From assembly GCA_023653785.1 (NCBI GenBank), contig JAMKCH010011746.1, positions 62,001 through 126,000 on the forward strand: a stretch of 64,000 nt of DNA, written 5' to 3'. Within the stretch, counting starts at the first letter, position 1. The number at the start of each line of letters is the position of its first letter. Positions 1 through 10,906 of the stretch are shown in pieces. A model generated the notes under the pieces. It worked only from the letters and a program-made list of their open reading frames with translations. It was not told the DNA's origin and made no database searches. This DNA comes from Ophioderma brevispina (taxonomy: Eukaryota; Echinodermata; Ophiuroidea; Amphilepidida; Ophiodermatidae). Both the position numbers and the translations under genes were made by a program.

Positions 1-240
1 ATTGACCTCTCATGACTCCATTATTCATTACCAGTTTATTTAGAAAACACATGAATGTCCCTGTATAGTTAAGTTAAATCCTTCCCACACCTATTGGCGC
101 ATAGGGCGGTGCCTATCTCTGTTTCCATAACCCGAGGCCATGCATCTGCCAATGCAGTGAAAGCTACAGTAGGGGGTTCAGGCCCGTAGCCAGCCATCCA
201 CGATCGGGGGTTCGATTTGTTATTGACCAAAATGGTCGCG

Positions 241-950
241 GAGCACCCATGTCGCCGCGCTACCATCGCAGTTGGAGTCTGGGAAATTTTGTAAAATGAA
301 AAGCCAAATGGAGGCATTTGGTTCACCATTTTCAAATTAACCCTAACTAGTTTTGACTGGTTTTTGTTTCTAGCCGTGCGACCATCGCAGGGGAAGTCTG
401 AGGGGGAAATTTTGTAAAATGAAAAGCCAAATGGAGGCATTTGGTGCACCATTTTCAAATTAACCCTAACTAGTTTTGACTATTTTTCGTTTCTAGCCAC
501 GCGAGCGTCGCAGGGGGAGTCTGAGGGGGATGTGCCCCCTTAGAAAATCTGGGAAATTTTGTAAAATGAAAAGCCAAATGGAGGCATTTGGTGCACCATT
601 TTCAAATTAACCCTAACTAGTTTTGACTAGGTTTTGTTTGTATCCGCGTGAGTATCGCAGGGGGAGTCTGAGGGGGATGTGCCCCCTCAGAAAATCTGGG
701 AAATTTTTATAAAATGAAAAGCCAAAAGGAGGCATTTGGTGCACCATTTTCAAAAATGAACCCTTATAGTTTTGACTAGGTTTTGTTTCTAGCCGCGTGA
801 GCATCGCAGGGGGAGTCTGAGGAGGATGTGCCCCTTCAGAAAATCTGGTAAATTTTGTAAAATGAAAAGGCAAATGAAGGCATTTGGTGCACCATTTTCA
901 TATGAACCCTAACTAGTTTTGACTAGTTTTCGTTTCTGAGTTTTCTCATT
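241..950. repeat. 147-bp tandem repeat, five units
   Basis: The landmark GGGAAATTTTGTAAAATG recurs at 281, 404, 551, 698 and 847 (slightly diverged in the last two), giving steps of 123, 147, 147 and 149 bp. Each unit continues with a GGAGGCATTTGGTGCACC stretch, a TTTTGACTAG stretch and a GCAGGGGGAGTCTGAGG stretch. The first step is shorter because the second unit lacks the GGATGTGCCCCCT part. Open frames on the minus strand here are repeat translations, not genes. Confidence 0.9.
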
Positions 951-1182
951 ATCATGAAGGTGGAGCGCAAAAATCCTTTTAACTATGACCCAGGAGGAAC
1001 TCACAGGACCCGAGGACAAAAACATACAAAAAGTTTTGCATGGTCGGGGTGACCAAACTATAAATAGATCACAAATAGCCAGCAATTCACCCCATGATCA
1101 CACATTTATCCAATTAGTTATGTTAATCACTATTACGCACATGCCCAGTATTAGCTTACAACGCCATATATCATGCAGTCAC
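878..1182. repeat. duplicated block A, copy 1
   Basis: This block runs from the last 147-bp unit into non-satellite DNA containing a GGTCGGGGTGACCAAACTAT stretch. It recurs with indels at 2314-2600, in the middle of the LINE. The two copies differ by small deletions and substitutions. Confidence 0.85.
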
Positions 1183-1303
1183 TAGGCAATATTTTTCACG
1201 GTGTGTTTTTTTTTTCAAAGGTCTCCTGGACATTCAAAACTACGGATGCAAAGTGGATTAATTTGAGTGTGAAATTGAAGAGGTAGTGAATTAATGAAAA
1301 ATT

Positions 1304-1376
1304 CGATCTAGCGAGGTTGATTTTATGAATAAACATTTTCAAAATGTTTATTCATAAAATCAACCTCGCTAGATCG
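1304..1376. repeat. perfect 36-bp inverted repeat, 1-nt spacer
   Basis: Arms 1304-1339 and 1341-1376 are exact reverse complements around a single C at 1340. The arms start CGATCTAGCGAGG. Transcribed, this would form a near loopless hairpin. It could be a small foldback element or an inverted-duplication artefact. Confidence 0.9.
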
Positions 1377-1378
1377 TC

Positions 1379-1418
1379 AATGCTCGTCAAGGCATAAGGC
1401 TCCGCCTTGACGAGCATT
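1379..1418. repeat. second adjacent hairpin
   Basis: The arm at 1379-1393 (AATGCTCGTCAAGGC) pairs exactly with 1404-1418 across a 10-nt loop. It starts two bases after the 36-bp palindrome and is followed by further T residues. Confidence 0.85.
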
Positions 1419-1639
1419 TTTCAGTGTGTGTAAACCGTAGAAAATGGTAAGTTCGAGTGAACTAAAAGCCACGAATAAGAATGGGTTTCTACGAATGTAA
1501 AAGTACCATGTCAGGAAATATTATTTGCATTTCATGTAAACGATAAAGTGGACCTATTACCCTTTTATTATAAAGTAGGTTGAATAATTCAAATACGAGC
1601 CGGTAGATAGCATTGATGTGAGAAAGCTATAATGCATAG

Positions 1640-2296
1640 ACAATACAAAGGGAAGAAAGTACAAGTTATGGTGGGCAGGAAACAGTGAAGGGATTGGGGG
1701 TGTGGGAGTCATGGTAAAAGAGGAATTGTGTGAAAAGGTGGTGGAAGTGAGAAGGAAGAGCAATAGGGTGATAGCAGTCATAATGGTCTTTGAGGAGTAT
1801 GTGATGAGGTTCATATGCGGTTATGCTCCGCAGTGTGGAAGGAAGTGTGAAGAAAAGGAACAGTTTTATTTAATGGGCATGTGGGGAAAAGGATCGAAGG
1901 TTTTGAAGGTGTTCACAGAGGTTATGGGTTTGGGGAGAGGAATTGCATGGGAAGGAAGAATGTTGTTGGAGTTTTGTGATGAAAATGAGTTATGTGTTGA
2001 GAATACATTGTTCAAGAAAGAAGACAAAAGGAAAGTGACATAGCTCAGGGGGAAATGAGACAGATTGATTTTGTGTTAGTGGGCAAGGGGAAGAGAACAT
2101 TTCTGAAGAATGTTAAAGTGATTCCAAGGAAATTGCAACACAGGTTGGTGGTTGTGGATGTGGATAAGAGGAAGGGAAGGTGAAACAGGTGGTGAGGAAG
2201 GTAGTGCATGAGAGGAGGAAAGTATGTAAGCTGAAAGAAGAAGAGACAACAATGGATTTTGAGACGAGAGTTGGGGAGCTTGTGGGACTGATGTGT
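1640..2296 (+). pseudogene. non-LTR retrotransposon endonuclease remnant
   Basis: This is a decayed N-terminal part of an APE-type non-LTR retrotransposon. The reading frame from about 1650 gives LWWAGNSEGIGGVGVMVKEE, then VMVFEE and ICGYAPQ, which are typical of the endonuclease domain. After EEKEQFY (about 1866) the sequence jumps, shifted in frame, into FNGHVG. The residues leading into the usual GDFN catalytic motif are therefore missing. It resumes with GRMLLEFC...KEDKRKVT, a stop at 2041, and then QIDFVL in another frame. It breaks off at a poly-A run. The clade was not determined; no function is expected. Confidence 0.85.
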
Positions 2297-2316
2297 AAAA
2301 AAAAAAAAAAAAAAAA
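2297..2316 (+). repeat. poly-A run at a duplication joint
   Basis: Twenty A residues separate the first LINE piece from a copy of block A. The equivalent LINE position in the second copy (about 2812) continues with TCAGATTTGTGG and has no A run. It may be a retrotransposed joint or an assembly seam. Confidence 0.9.
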
Positions 2317-2600
2317 CATTTGGTGCACCATTTTCATATGAACCCTAACTAGTTTTGACTAGTTTTCGTTTCTAGTTTTCTCATTTCTCATGAGGTGAGC
2401 GCTAAAATCTTGAACTATGACCCAGGTAGGAACACACAGACCCGAGACCTCACCTAACATTACAAAAAGTTTTCATGGTCGGGGTGACAAACTATAAATA
2501 GATACAAATAGCCATCAATCACGCCACGATCACACGTTTATCCAATTAGTTATGTTAATCACTATTACGCGCATGCCCAGTATTAGCTTATATCATGCAA
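2314..2600. repeat. duplicated block A, copy 2
   Basis: This repeats 878-1182, from CATTTGGTGCACCATTTTCA through GCCCAGTATTAGCTTA, but lies inside the LINE. Right after it the LINE segment of 2083-2296 is repeated at about 2600-2813. Confidence 0.85.
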
Positions 2601-4920
2601 GGGGAAGAGAACATTTCTGAAGAATGTTAAAGTGATTCCAAGGGAATTGCAACACAGGTTGGTGGTTGTGGATGTGGATAAGAGGAAGGTGAAACAGGTG
2701 GTGAGGAAGGTAGTGCATGAGAGGAGGAAAGTATGGAAGCTGAAAGAAGAAGAGACAACAACGAATTTTGAGACGAGAGTTGGGGAGCTTGTGGGACTGA
2801 TGTGTCAGATTTGTGGGGGTGCTTTAAAGAAGGAGTGTTTTAGGCATGTGATGAAGTGTGCGGGAAAACGAAAGGTAGGAGAGACAGGAGAGATACGGGG
2901 TGGTGGAATGCAGAGGTGAAAGAGGCGATAGAGAAAGAAGGATGCATTTAAGGATATGAGAAAGAATGGTACGGAAGAGAATAAAGCGAGGTATAAGAGG
3001 CTAAAGAAGCGAGCAAAGAAAGTGGTTGCGAAGGCTATGAAGGAGGAGGCAGAGAAGGGGCTGAGTAAGTTGAGAGAGAATCCAAACAAGATAGTGAAGG
3101 CAATGAAAACGGATGGAAGAGGTGTCGAAGGGGGAAGATGTATGAGAGGAAGTGATGGAAAGTTGAATTTCAGTGAGAGAGATAGAGGTAGAGTCTGGAA
3201 AGAGCATATGGAGAGAATCATGAATGAGGAGAATGAGTGGGATCAGAAGGTAGAGGTTCATGGGTATGGTGGAAGGGCCAGTTGAGAGGGTCAGTCGGGA
3301 AGAAGTGGTGAAGGCAATAAGAGAAATGAAAAAAGGAAAGGCAGTTGGACCCTCAGAGGTGAGTGCTGAGATGATTAGTGCAAGTGGAGAGATAGGGATT
3401 GGTGTGATGATGGAGTTGTGTCAGAGAGTGTTAGAAAGAGCATATGGAGAGAATCATGAATGAGGAGAATGAGTGGGATCAGAAGGTAGAGGTTCATGTG
3501 GTGGAAGGGCCAGTTGAGAGGGTCAGTCGGGAAGAAGTGGTGAAGGCAATAAGAGAAATGAAAAAAGGAAAGGCAGTTGGACCCTCAGAGGTGAGTGCTG
3601 AGATGATTAGTGCGAGTGGAGAGATAGGGATTGGTGTGATGATGGAGTTGTGTCAGAGAGTGTTAGATGGAAGCGGGATGCCGGAAAAGTGGGCAGTGAG
3701 TGTGGTAGTTCCAATTTTTAAAGGAAAGCAATGAGTTGTGCTGCATATAGGGGTGTGAAGTTGTTAGAGCATGCAATGAAAATTGTGGAGAGGGTTCTAG
3801 AGAATAGGATTCGGAAGATAGTAGAGGTGGATGAGATGCAATGAAGGAGCAAAGACAAGAGTTAGAGTGGGGTCTGATTTGTCTGAGGAGTTTGAGGTGA
3901 ACATAGGTGTGCATCAAGGTTATGTACTTTCGCCATTGATTTTTGCAATTGTAATTGATACAGTGACGGAGAGTGCAAAAGAAGATTTGATGAGTGAGAT
4001 GTTGTATGCTGATGATTTGGGTTTAATGTGCGAGACAATGGATGGACTGAGGGAGAAGTTTTGGAAATGAAAGGCGGCTTTTGAGAGTAAGGGTCTTAAG
4101 GTAAACCTTGGGAAGACAAAAGTGCTGGTGAGCGGGGTGGAGAAGGAGGTGGTAGTGAGTAAGGTAGACCCATGTGGCGTGTTTGGGAAGAGGGTAAAGC
4201 AAACTCAGTGTGGTGTGAGAAATGTGTGAAATGGATCCATGGGAGATGCACAAAGATAAAGAAAGTGACCCCAAGTTTGGCAAGAGATTTTATATGTGGA
4301 AGATGCGAGAAGGGAGCTGGAGGGATGGTGGAACAGGAGGAAAGATTGTATGAGGTGGAGTCTGTGAAGGAGTTCACATACCTTGGGGACAAGGTTAGTG
4401 GGGGTGGTGAATGCGAGGTGGCTGTGACAGCTAGAGTGAGGCCTGTGAAGTTTAGAGAATGTGGGGAGTTGTTTCAAGGGAAAAGATATCCTTTGAAGAT
4501 GAAAGGAATGGTGCATAAGAGTTGTGTGAGATCAGTGATGCTGTATGGGAGCGAGATGTGGTGTCTGAGCGAAAATGAGATGGGGATTCTGAGGAGAGAG
4601 AGAGCAATGATAAGAGCAATGTGTGGGGTGAAGTTGATGGATAAGATGAAGACTGAGGACTTGACGCAGATGTTGGGTTTGAGCGATGGACCAGTTGGTG
4701 AAGGCGAATAGTGTACGTTGGTATGGGCATGTATTGAAGGAAGGGTGACGAGCATGCTTTAAGAAGGGCCTTTGAGTTCGAGGTGGGAGGTTCGAGGAGG
4801 AGGGGACGTCCAAAGAAGACATGGAAGAAGCAAGTGGAGGAGGAGAGTAGGAGGGTTGGGTTGAGGATGGATGATGCATTGAATCAGGTGAATTGGAAGG
4901 TGAGGTGAATCCGGCCACCC
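2600..4920 (+). pseudogene. non-LTR retrotransposon reverse transcriptase, defective
   Basis: This is the main body of the same LINE family, read through several frames. In order it shows the end of the endonuclease region, a Lys/Glu-rich linker, GPSEVSAEMI, WAVSVVVPIFKGK, and VHQGYVLSPLIFAIV at about 3908-3950. The RT catalytic box YADD is at 4005-4016, followed by KGLKVNLGKTKVLVSG, then a Cys/His finger (WCEKCVKWIHGRC, about 4213-4250, with ICGRC after), then a C-terminal MLYGSEMWCL region. The block between VDEMQ (about 3840) and NEGAKT is deleted, so the first catalytic Asp region is absent. Frameshifts and stops abound, for example at 4070 and 4711. It cannot encode an active enzyme. Confidence 0.93.
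3199..3667 (+). repeat. 236-bp tandem duplication inside the LINE
   Basis: The segment AGAGCATATGGAGAGAATCA...GTGTTAGA at 3201-3436 is repeated at 3437-3668. The copies differ by a 4-base indel after GGTTCATG and a few substitutions. It duplicates the MERIMNEENEWD...ELCQRVL part of the linker. It probably arose after the element was dead. Confidence 0.9.
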
Positions 4921-5880
4921 CCGACAAAACCGTATTTAAAACTTTGGATTTACTAATACGAAGGACGTTGTGTGCAGCAGCTGTACGTCCGTGTACGCGT
5001 GAATGGAAGATGTCCGATTAGTAATTGTAATGATTAATCCAATGATTGGACGAAAGTTTATATCAACTGAGGGCGAATTAGTAACACCACAGTGCAGTGT
5101 CGTCATAGTGGGACGAGGAATTTAAAAAAAATGGGGGGGTAATAGAAGGACAGGAGGAAAAGTTGTTCTAAATTCGCAGATGTTGCTCTATAGCACAGCT
5201 TGAATAGGTCTACTGATAAAATATGTGGGGTGCGTCGTTGATTTTTTTTTTTTTTTTCTTCTTGTTTTGGTGTCTTGACAGTCTTTTTTTTTAAATTTCA
5301 GGGGGTTCGATCGAACTCCTCGAACCCCCCTGGCTACGGGCCTGGGGTTAGTCGTCTGGTAGCTCCGCGTGTTTACTCCCCTACTCATTTTTTAAATGCC
5401 GAGCACCTGACAAGAAGGCAGTACACTGTTAAAAATGTTCCTAATTTTACAAGACTTTACCTTTTAAATTACGGTAAACCCCAATTATTCAATAATCTTC
5501 ACCCTTTATTACCTATACCTAACATAAAATTACAATTTGGAAGCAGACAAATGTAAATAAGCAGTGGCTAAAAATAATATTACACATTTTGAAAAAAGGT
5601 AGTACTTATACGCTGACCGTTATTATATTTTCCATAATATTACGTTCTTTTGTAACCTACTTGTTTTTAATGAAAGAATACGAACTATGAAAATCGTTTT
5701 ACCTATAAAATGTGTTAAATAACGTCATAAGTAACGTCATTAAAAAATGCAAAATCTTATTTTCCCTATCATTTAAAAAAAATAGTTTAAAAAACTCTTT
5801 TCCTCCTTTTTGTATTATATTTAGTTTTAGAAAAAAATAGTACACACATATATATATACTTAATTTTAGCATCTGCTATC
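4921..5880. other. no gene; LINE 3' tail and AT-rich DNA
   Basis: The first 130 bases look like the LINE tail (CCGGCCACCCCCGACAAAAC). A T-rich run lies at 5241-5257, and the CAGGCCCGTAGCC-type end closes at 5344. The remainder to 5880 is AT-rich with no feature I can support. Confidence 0.6.
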
Positions 5881-5881
5881 A

Positions 5882-5990
5882 GTAAAGTCATGTAGTGTAG
5901 TGGATAAGGTTTATGACTTGAAATCTTCGGGCCCTGGTTCGAATCTATGTAAGGCTACATGTATGAGTTTATATGAACAGCGTTCAAGGC
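5882..5990 (+). repeat. tRNA-Ser-derived SINE head
   Basis: TAGTGTAGTGGATAAGG resembles a Pol III A box and CTGGTTCGAATCT a B box. GACTTGAAATC between them matches the anticodon arm of tRNA-Ser(UGA). The variable arm is short and the acceptor stem is not convincing, so this is a tRNA-derived repeat rather than a working tRNA. Confidence 0.6.
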
Positions 5991-7400
5991 TTTGACTTAC
6001 GTTTAGTGGACACGGGCGTGAAAAAAATATTTAGGGGTGAAACAGTCAAAACTCTTGATTACTTAAATGTTTCTAAGGTAAAAATATCATATTTTTCAGA
6101 TTTTGGCACTTAAAACCCCATATTTTTCACTGATTTTGAGAAAAATTCATTTTTTTGGCCAATTTTAGCCAAAAAGGCACATTTTCGGGTGACAAAAATT
6201 TGACTTGCTAAGTTCCTGTGAGTGTATGAACACATGAAAAACTACCTGTAGTGACTAATTCTTTATGCTAATCATGTGACAGGCGTACATTTGTAATATT
6301 CAAATCATTAAATGAGACCATCTATTCTTTTTTTGTAACAGGTTAGAAAGTCGGCGCAGCGGTGAACACAATTGATTTGGGAAACAATGCAATTTTCACC
6401 AATTTCATGATTGAAAAAGCATAACTCCGCAATGGATGAGACTATGTGATGCACTTTCTTGTGTCTTTTTTTTCAGTATTTCAATAGCTAACTAGTGATA
6501 TAAACTTGACTAAGTTGACTGTACTGAAAAAAAATAAAGTGTAATATGATTTTACCCATACCCCTAACATTTCGGAGGGTGTGAAAAAAAAAGTGCCTTC
6601 GCAAAATAAAATAAGTCTTCAAAAACACTGGGAGGTTTAGGCTAAACAAACTATAAACTTGCTATAGCCAAGCCTCCTCTAGAGAAAGTTTATATTTAGC
6701 CCTGAGAGTCCAGTTTGAAGGAACTTATTTTTTGCGACCGTAATTTTTGCTCAAATTTGAGGACTGCGGGCAGAAATATGCCTGTAATGTGCTATGGCGA
6801 AAATTTTCAAGTTAATAATTGTGCATTTTTTATTAAGATTCATGTTCTACACAAAATTTCACACCAGAAAATGGTATTTAAGTCAGGATATCTTTCCTTA
6901 ATTTTCCACCTTCTGTCCACAAAATGCAAGTCAAAGCTTGAACGCTGTCATATGATGGATTAAGTAATTGGTGACATGACATTAGAAATGTGTACATTAC
7001 CATTACACCAAAGTGTATAAACGGGTTTAAATCTTTATTTCTTCACATTTCCCCTTTGTTTATTGCCTTTTTTTCTCAAAATTGTTTGCCTGAAATATAA
7101 CTTTTTTATAACCATGTGGTAATGTAAATACAATGTTTGTGTAATGCCATAGCTACAACATGAAAATTTGGTCAGAGGATTGTAATAACAATTCTTAATA
7201 TTGTTTAAACAAGTCAAAAACCAACAATAACGTTGAAGCTGAAATTTTACGCCGTTATTTTATGTTCCCTGCAATGGTTTTGTATTTTTACGGCTCCAGT
7301 TATTTTATGTTCTGCATATAGTGAGTCCCAGCTGCCAGTCAAATGCCTGTTTTTTTACAGGTTTATTTTTAACAGTGTAGGTACCATTTTTAAAGTCTTT
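5991..7400. other. no gene recognised
   Basis: This is AT-rich DNA with many short homopolymers. Open frames (for example 6715-6963) are short and have no recognisable domain or codon pattern. Confidence 0.6.
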
Positions 7401-7478
7401 GGTATGAGACCGGGATTTGAACCCACGACCTCCTGACTGTGAGGCGGACGCTCTAACCACTAAGCCAACACGTCGGTT
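7401..7478 (-). repeat. tRNA-derived SINE head, minus strand
   Basis: On the minus strand TTGGCTTAGTGGTTAGAGCG fits an A box and GTGGGTTCAAATCCCGG a B box. The middle, CCGCCTCACAGTC, resembles a Val(CAC)-type anticodon arm. Stem pairing is imperfect and the + side is plain repeat DNA. Confidence 0.6.
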
Positions 7479-7827
7479 AACATCCCTGTTAGGTGTGATT
7501 TATGATGCCTCAGGAGGCACATAATCAAGGTTAGTTAATTATATAGAGCATTCTTAAACAGCTGTGAAAATGTAAGCAATTTAATTGGCTGATGCCTGGG
7601 TGCAATTCGACAATCGGTAGTATGCGCTGCATATTGACATTTGTATTTAAGCCATAAGGATCGCAAAATTGGGTTAAAGATGACCTTAAATTATAAAGCT
7701 GTTTAAGAATGAGAATAAAGGTTCTCCAATTATTACGGTATCACATAGATGCCAAAATCTCCTCAAAGTACGTCTGTCACAAATGTCCACTTTTAGGACC
7801 ACAAAAGTGAATCATTTTGATCCTTAA

Positions 7828-8422
7828 CCCTCGTCCAACCAAGGGGGGGTGGTTACCACCCCTCTTACCGGATAATCCCCTGTCGCACAAAACGTAAACG
7901 AATACGATCTAAGGCTTTTATGTAATTGTAAGTTCATCCTTTGCTGTCATTTTAGCGAAAAAAATGGAGGTACCACCTTCATGGGGTCAGGACGTCCCGT
8001 CAAAGTCGGAAGGTAGGGGGGTGGTTGCCACCTTCCTATACTTACTGTGTAAAATGCCAAAAAATGGTACTTTATGTAAGTATGATGCTACTGTAAGCAA
8101 GTATACTTGTATTTTTTTCTTATTATGTAGAGTAATGACATGTGTATGCTTACTTTGGCACCCATTATTGCCAAATAAAATACCTTCGATTTGGGCGATT
8201 TGCTTACAAATTTGCGTAAAAATAAGCTCTCAGTTATGACGTCACTATGACGTCATGTTGTTAAAACTTGATATGTTTGTACTTGATTTGAAGAACGGAC
8301 ATAATGTAGCTACACACTGATACCAAACAAGATGATGTTTGTCGTTTAATTACGAAAAAATCGGGGGTGGTAACCACCCCCCCAGTCGTGAACGTAGTAC
8401 AAAAACCCTTGGTTGGAGAGGG
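7828..8422. mobile_element. TTAA-flanked MITE, family G
   Basis: Terminal inverted repeats start CCCTCGTCCAACCAAGG and end CCTTGGTTGGAGAGGG. TTAA flanks both sides (7824-7827, 8423-8426). GTGGTTACCACC / GGTGGTAACCACC add inner inverted matches. The interior has no transposase. TTAA target choice is the hallmark of piggyBac-type transposition. Two perfect TGACGTCA sites lie at 8237-8244 and 8248-8255. Confidence 0.8.
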
Positions 8423-8426
8423 TTAA

Positions 8427-9291
8427 AACTCAAGCTCTTTAAAGGGGCACAATGGCATGAAAAATATTCAGACATAATCAAATGGACCCTTATTTAAATC
8501 ACCTCCACAAATTTGAAGTGTTTACATTTTGTAAAAAAAGGGAAAGGAACTAATTATTTCTTCTTTGCTGTCACTTCGCTGCTCTGATGCTGACATTAAG
8601 TGCCAGCATTTATCAAACTTGAAAAACATGCAGTCATTAGCTCACAGACCATTGCTATTGTATTTGTGCTAATACCAGCTAATCCACCTTTCACTTGCCA
8701 GATCCATATCTTACTACAAGCCTGAAGTACAATGTCTGAATCCCAGTCTGAATGCTTTTGGATTTTGTCACACAACACGCTAGATACACTGTAAATTCTG
8801 GCAGGGATGTCAACACCTTGATTTTCCATGGCAGGAACTACCACAAACTCTTGCTGTTTTTGCTGTTTTTACAGAATGTAGACACCCAAATTGTTTTCAT
8901 ATTTGTAGAAGTGATTTCAGTAAGGGCCCATTTTATTATGTCTCAAATTCAATAATGCATTACAAAACCCTGCATAGCACATTTTTTTCTTAACTTAAAA
9001 AACAAACTAAAAACCCAACTAAACAACAAAATCAAAACTGTTCCAAATGTTTCTGAAACACTTGGGCGTGATTGTGCTAGAATCCCTATGTTTGTGCATA
9101 GCAAAGAATCATTTTACTAGGCCTACATGAAATAGCATTTTTTCAGACACACCCTATATAATGAGTAGATCAAGTTGTTGAGGGGCAATTTTTGTCACAT
9201 TAACATATCCCTCCAGTTAAGGCAAAGTATTATTGTTGGTTAACAATGAGACTTTTGCAACTGCAATTTATCAAAAGGTAGTATCTTATGT
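8427..9291. other. no gene recognised
   Basis: I see only AT-rich sequence and short unsupported open frames on both strands. Confidence 0.6.
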
Positions 9292-9295
9292 TTAA

Positions 9296-9963
9296 AGGGG
9301 CATTTCTTCATCCACAGCCTCGTCCCCCTCCCCCGATTTAACTAAAAAAATTGAGATTTTTATATCATCGGAACAATGTGTGCCTTATTTTAAGTGTAAA
9401 GTCAATTTGTCTTTGAAGAAATTCGTAATTTTGTATTTTCCATCCGTAAAGGGACAAACACAGTGGCAGCGTGATACAAACATTTGCGCATAAAACATTA
9501 AAGGCACTATCAGTGATTTGCTAAATCAGAAAAAGCAAAAATTAAAAAAAAAAAAATCATCAACATAGATTTGTGCATGTCTGGACAAGTACAGGTATCC
9601 AACATATCCTGTGCAAATGGTATAAGGCGAGAGAAGCACCTAATAAGGACCCAAAATCAGATATTTTAGTCATTACTGCCCGAACGGACACTTACTACAA
9701 CACGTAACTGAATGGAGATTCATATCTTTGAAGACGGCCGTTTTTTTCCTTTTCTGTCAATTCTTCAGTTTGAAAGGGTAACTTATGAGAATTTTAAATA
9801 GTTATTCTTCACTTTAAGCTATTCTTGCCAATTTTAAATATTTTGACTCTTTCGGATGAATCACTGATAGTGTCTTTAAAACGCACCATCAGACTCAACT
9901 GAAATTTTGGAAATAACCCTTTCTCAGGGATAAACCAAAATGAAGTGTTAGGATCACAGAATA
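9296..9963. mobile_element. TTAA MITE family A, interrupted
   Basis: It starts after TTAA (9292-9295) with AGGGGCATTT and CACAGCCTCGTCCCCC, as in other family A copies (31324, and 47523 reversed). It is interrupted at 9498 by a family B MITE. It resumes at about 9880 with ACTGAAATTTTGGAAATAA and CTTTCTCAGGGAT, the expected second half. The right end is decayed. Confidence 0.7.
9502..9875. mobile_element. TTAA MITE family B, nested in family A
   Basis: The ends are AGGCACTATCAGTGATT and AATCACTGATAGTGTCT, with TTAA on both sides (9498-9501, 9876-9879). The element is 374 bp with no coding content. A second copy is at 56509-56911 and a fragment lies near 19186-19290. Confidence 0.88.
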
Positions 9964-10902
9964 AGAATAAACAACACAAGACAAACAGGGCATTGTTTTG
10001 GCAGGATAAATAGCAAACCATCCTCTGCAGTGAGAAAGATGGTTTGCTGTTTGTCATCTAGGTATTTTTAACTTCATGCATTATATGAACTGACCTGGCA
10101 CATTCTGGGTATTATATATCATACCCAAAAACTAGGGGGGTGTATTTGTCATATACACTGGTGAAAGAAAGTAACTGAACTGTGCCACAAGAAGTGAGAC
10201 TTTTTGCTCATAGTGGAGTCTCTCACACTCTTTGTTACCCCCCTGAGTCTGGGCATGCACACATCATGCTTAAGGTGTAGAAGTCATGTTCTCAAAGTTG
10301 ATTGAAAAGTGCCGTAAGTGCATATCTAAATCTGAAGTCTCCCCCAGATTAAGTGAAGCTTTGCATGATTCTTCAAGAAAAGCCCAATTATTTGACACAA
10401 TTTTGTACATATGTGTCTATTTCTGGCAAGCATTTTGTTTGAAAAATAGAAAAACGATTCCTGATACCCGACACTTGATTTCATCCAGTGAAAAAGATGT
10501 ATTCTATTCCGTACCACAATCACACAATTTATTTGATTGGATAACACCCCCGTAACTATTTCTTATTCCATTTCTTTGCTAACTTTGTGCTGTCACAAAA
10601 ATTTTGAAATGACAACAACAATCTTACAAGACAAAATTCAATCGGAGCTTTGGGAATAATTGAACTTTGTTATCATGCAGGCTGTAGATTCATCAGATTG
10701 CCCTCGTATCAGGTTTGGTGTCTGATTTGGAACAGTTTTGTTAAAAAACAAAAGAAAGGGGAATTTTCTGCAAAATCACCAAGGAATCTTGATGGACACT
10801 CTTAGACTTGATGTTAAGTCTTGATATTGTGGTTTGAGGTTGTTATGTGGACAAGCGTCAGTAGTGAATCTAAATTATGATGGATGTTTTAAACATCTCA
10901 AG
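9964..10902. other. no gene recognised
   Basis: No supported exon or repeat relation was found within the window. A frame open at 10286-10555 has no recognisable domain. Confidence 0.55.
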
Positions 10903-10906
10903 TTAA

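Larger units (their letters stand above)
179..5344. mobile_element. segment bracketed by opposite hAT-like ends
   Basis: A CAGGCCCGTAGCCAG end begins at 179 and its reverse complement closes at 5344. Both ends are followed inward by a GGGGGTTCGA-type stretch. CAG...CTG termini are typical of hAT elements. The enclosed DNA holds a tandem array, duplicated blocks and a LINE. The bases next to each end share only GGGTT, so an 8-bp target duplication is not proven. The ends could also belong to two separate elements. Confidence 0.4.

Noticed and set aside
613..873. Minus-strand open frames with repeated MVHQMPPFGFSFYK
   Set aside because: They are translations of the 147-bp satellite units; the peptide repeats only because the DNA does.
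5882..5960. Functional tRNA-Ser gene
   Set aside because: The long variable arm expected for tRNA-Ser is absent and the acceptor stem does not pair.
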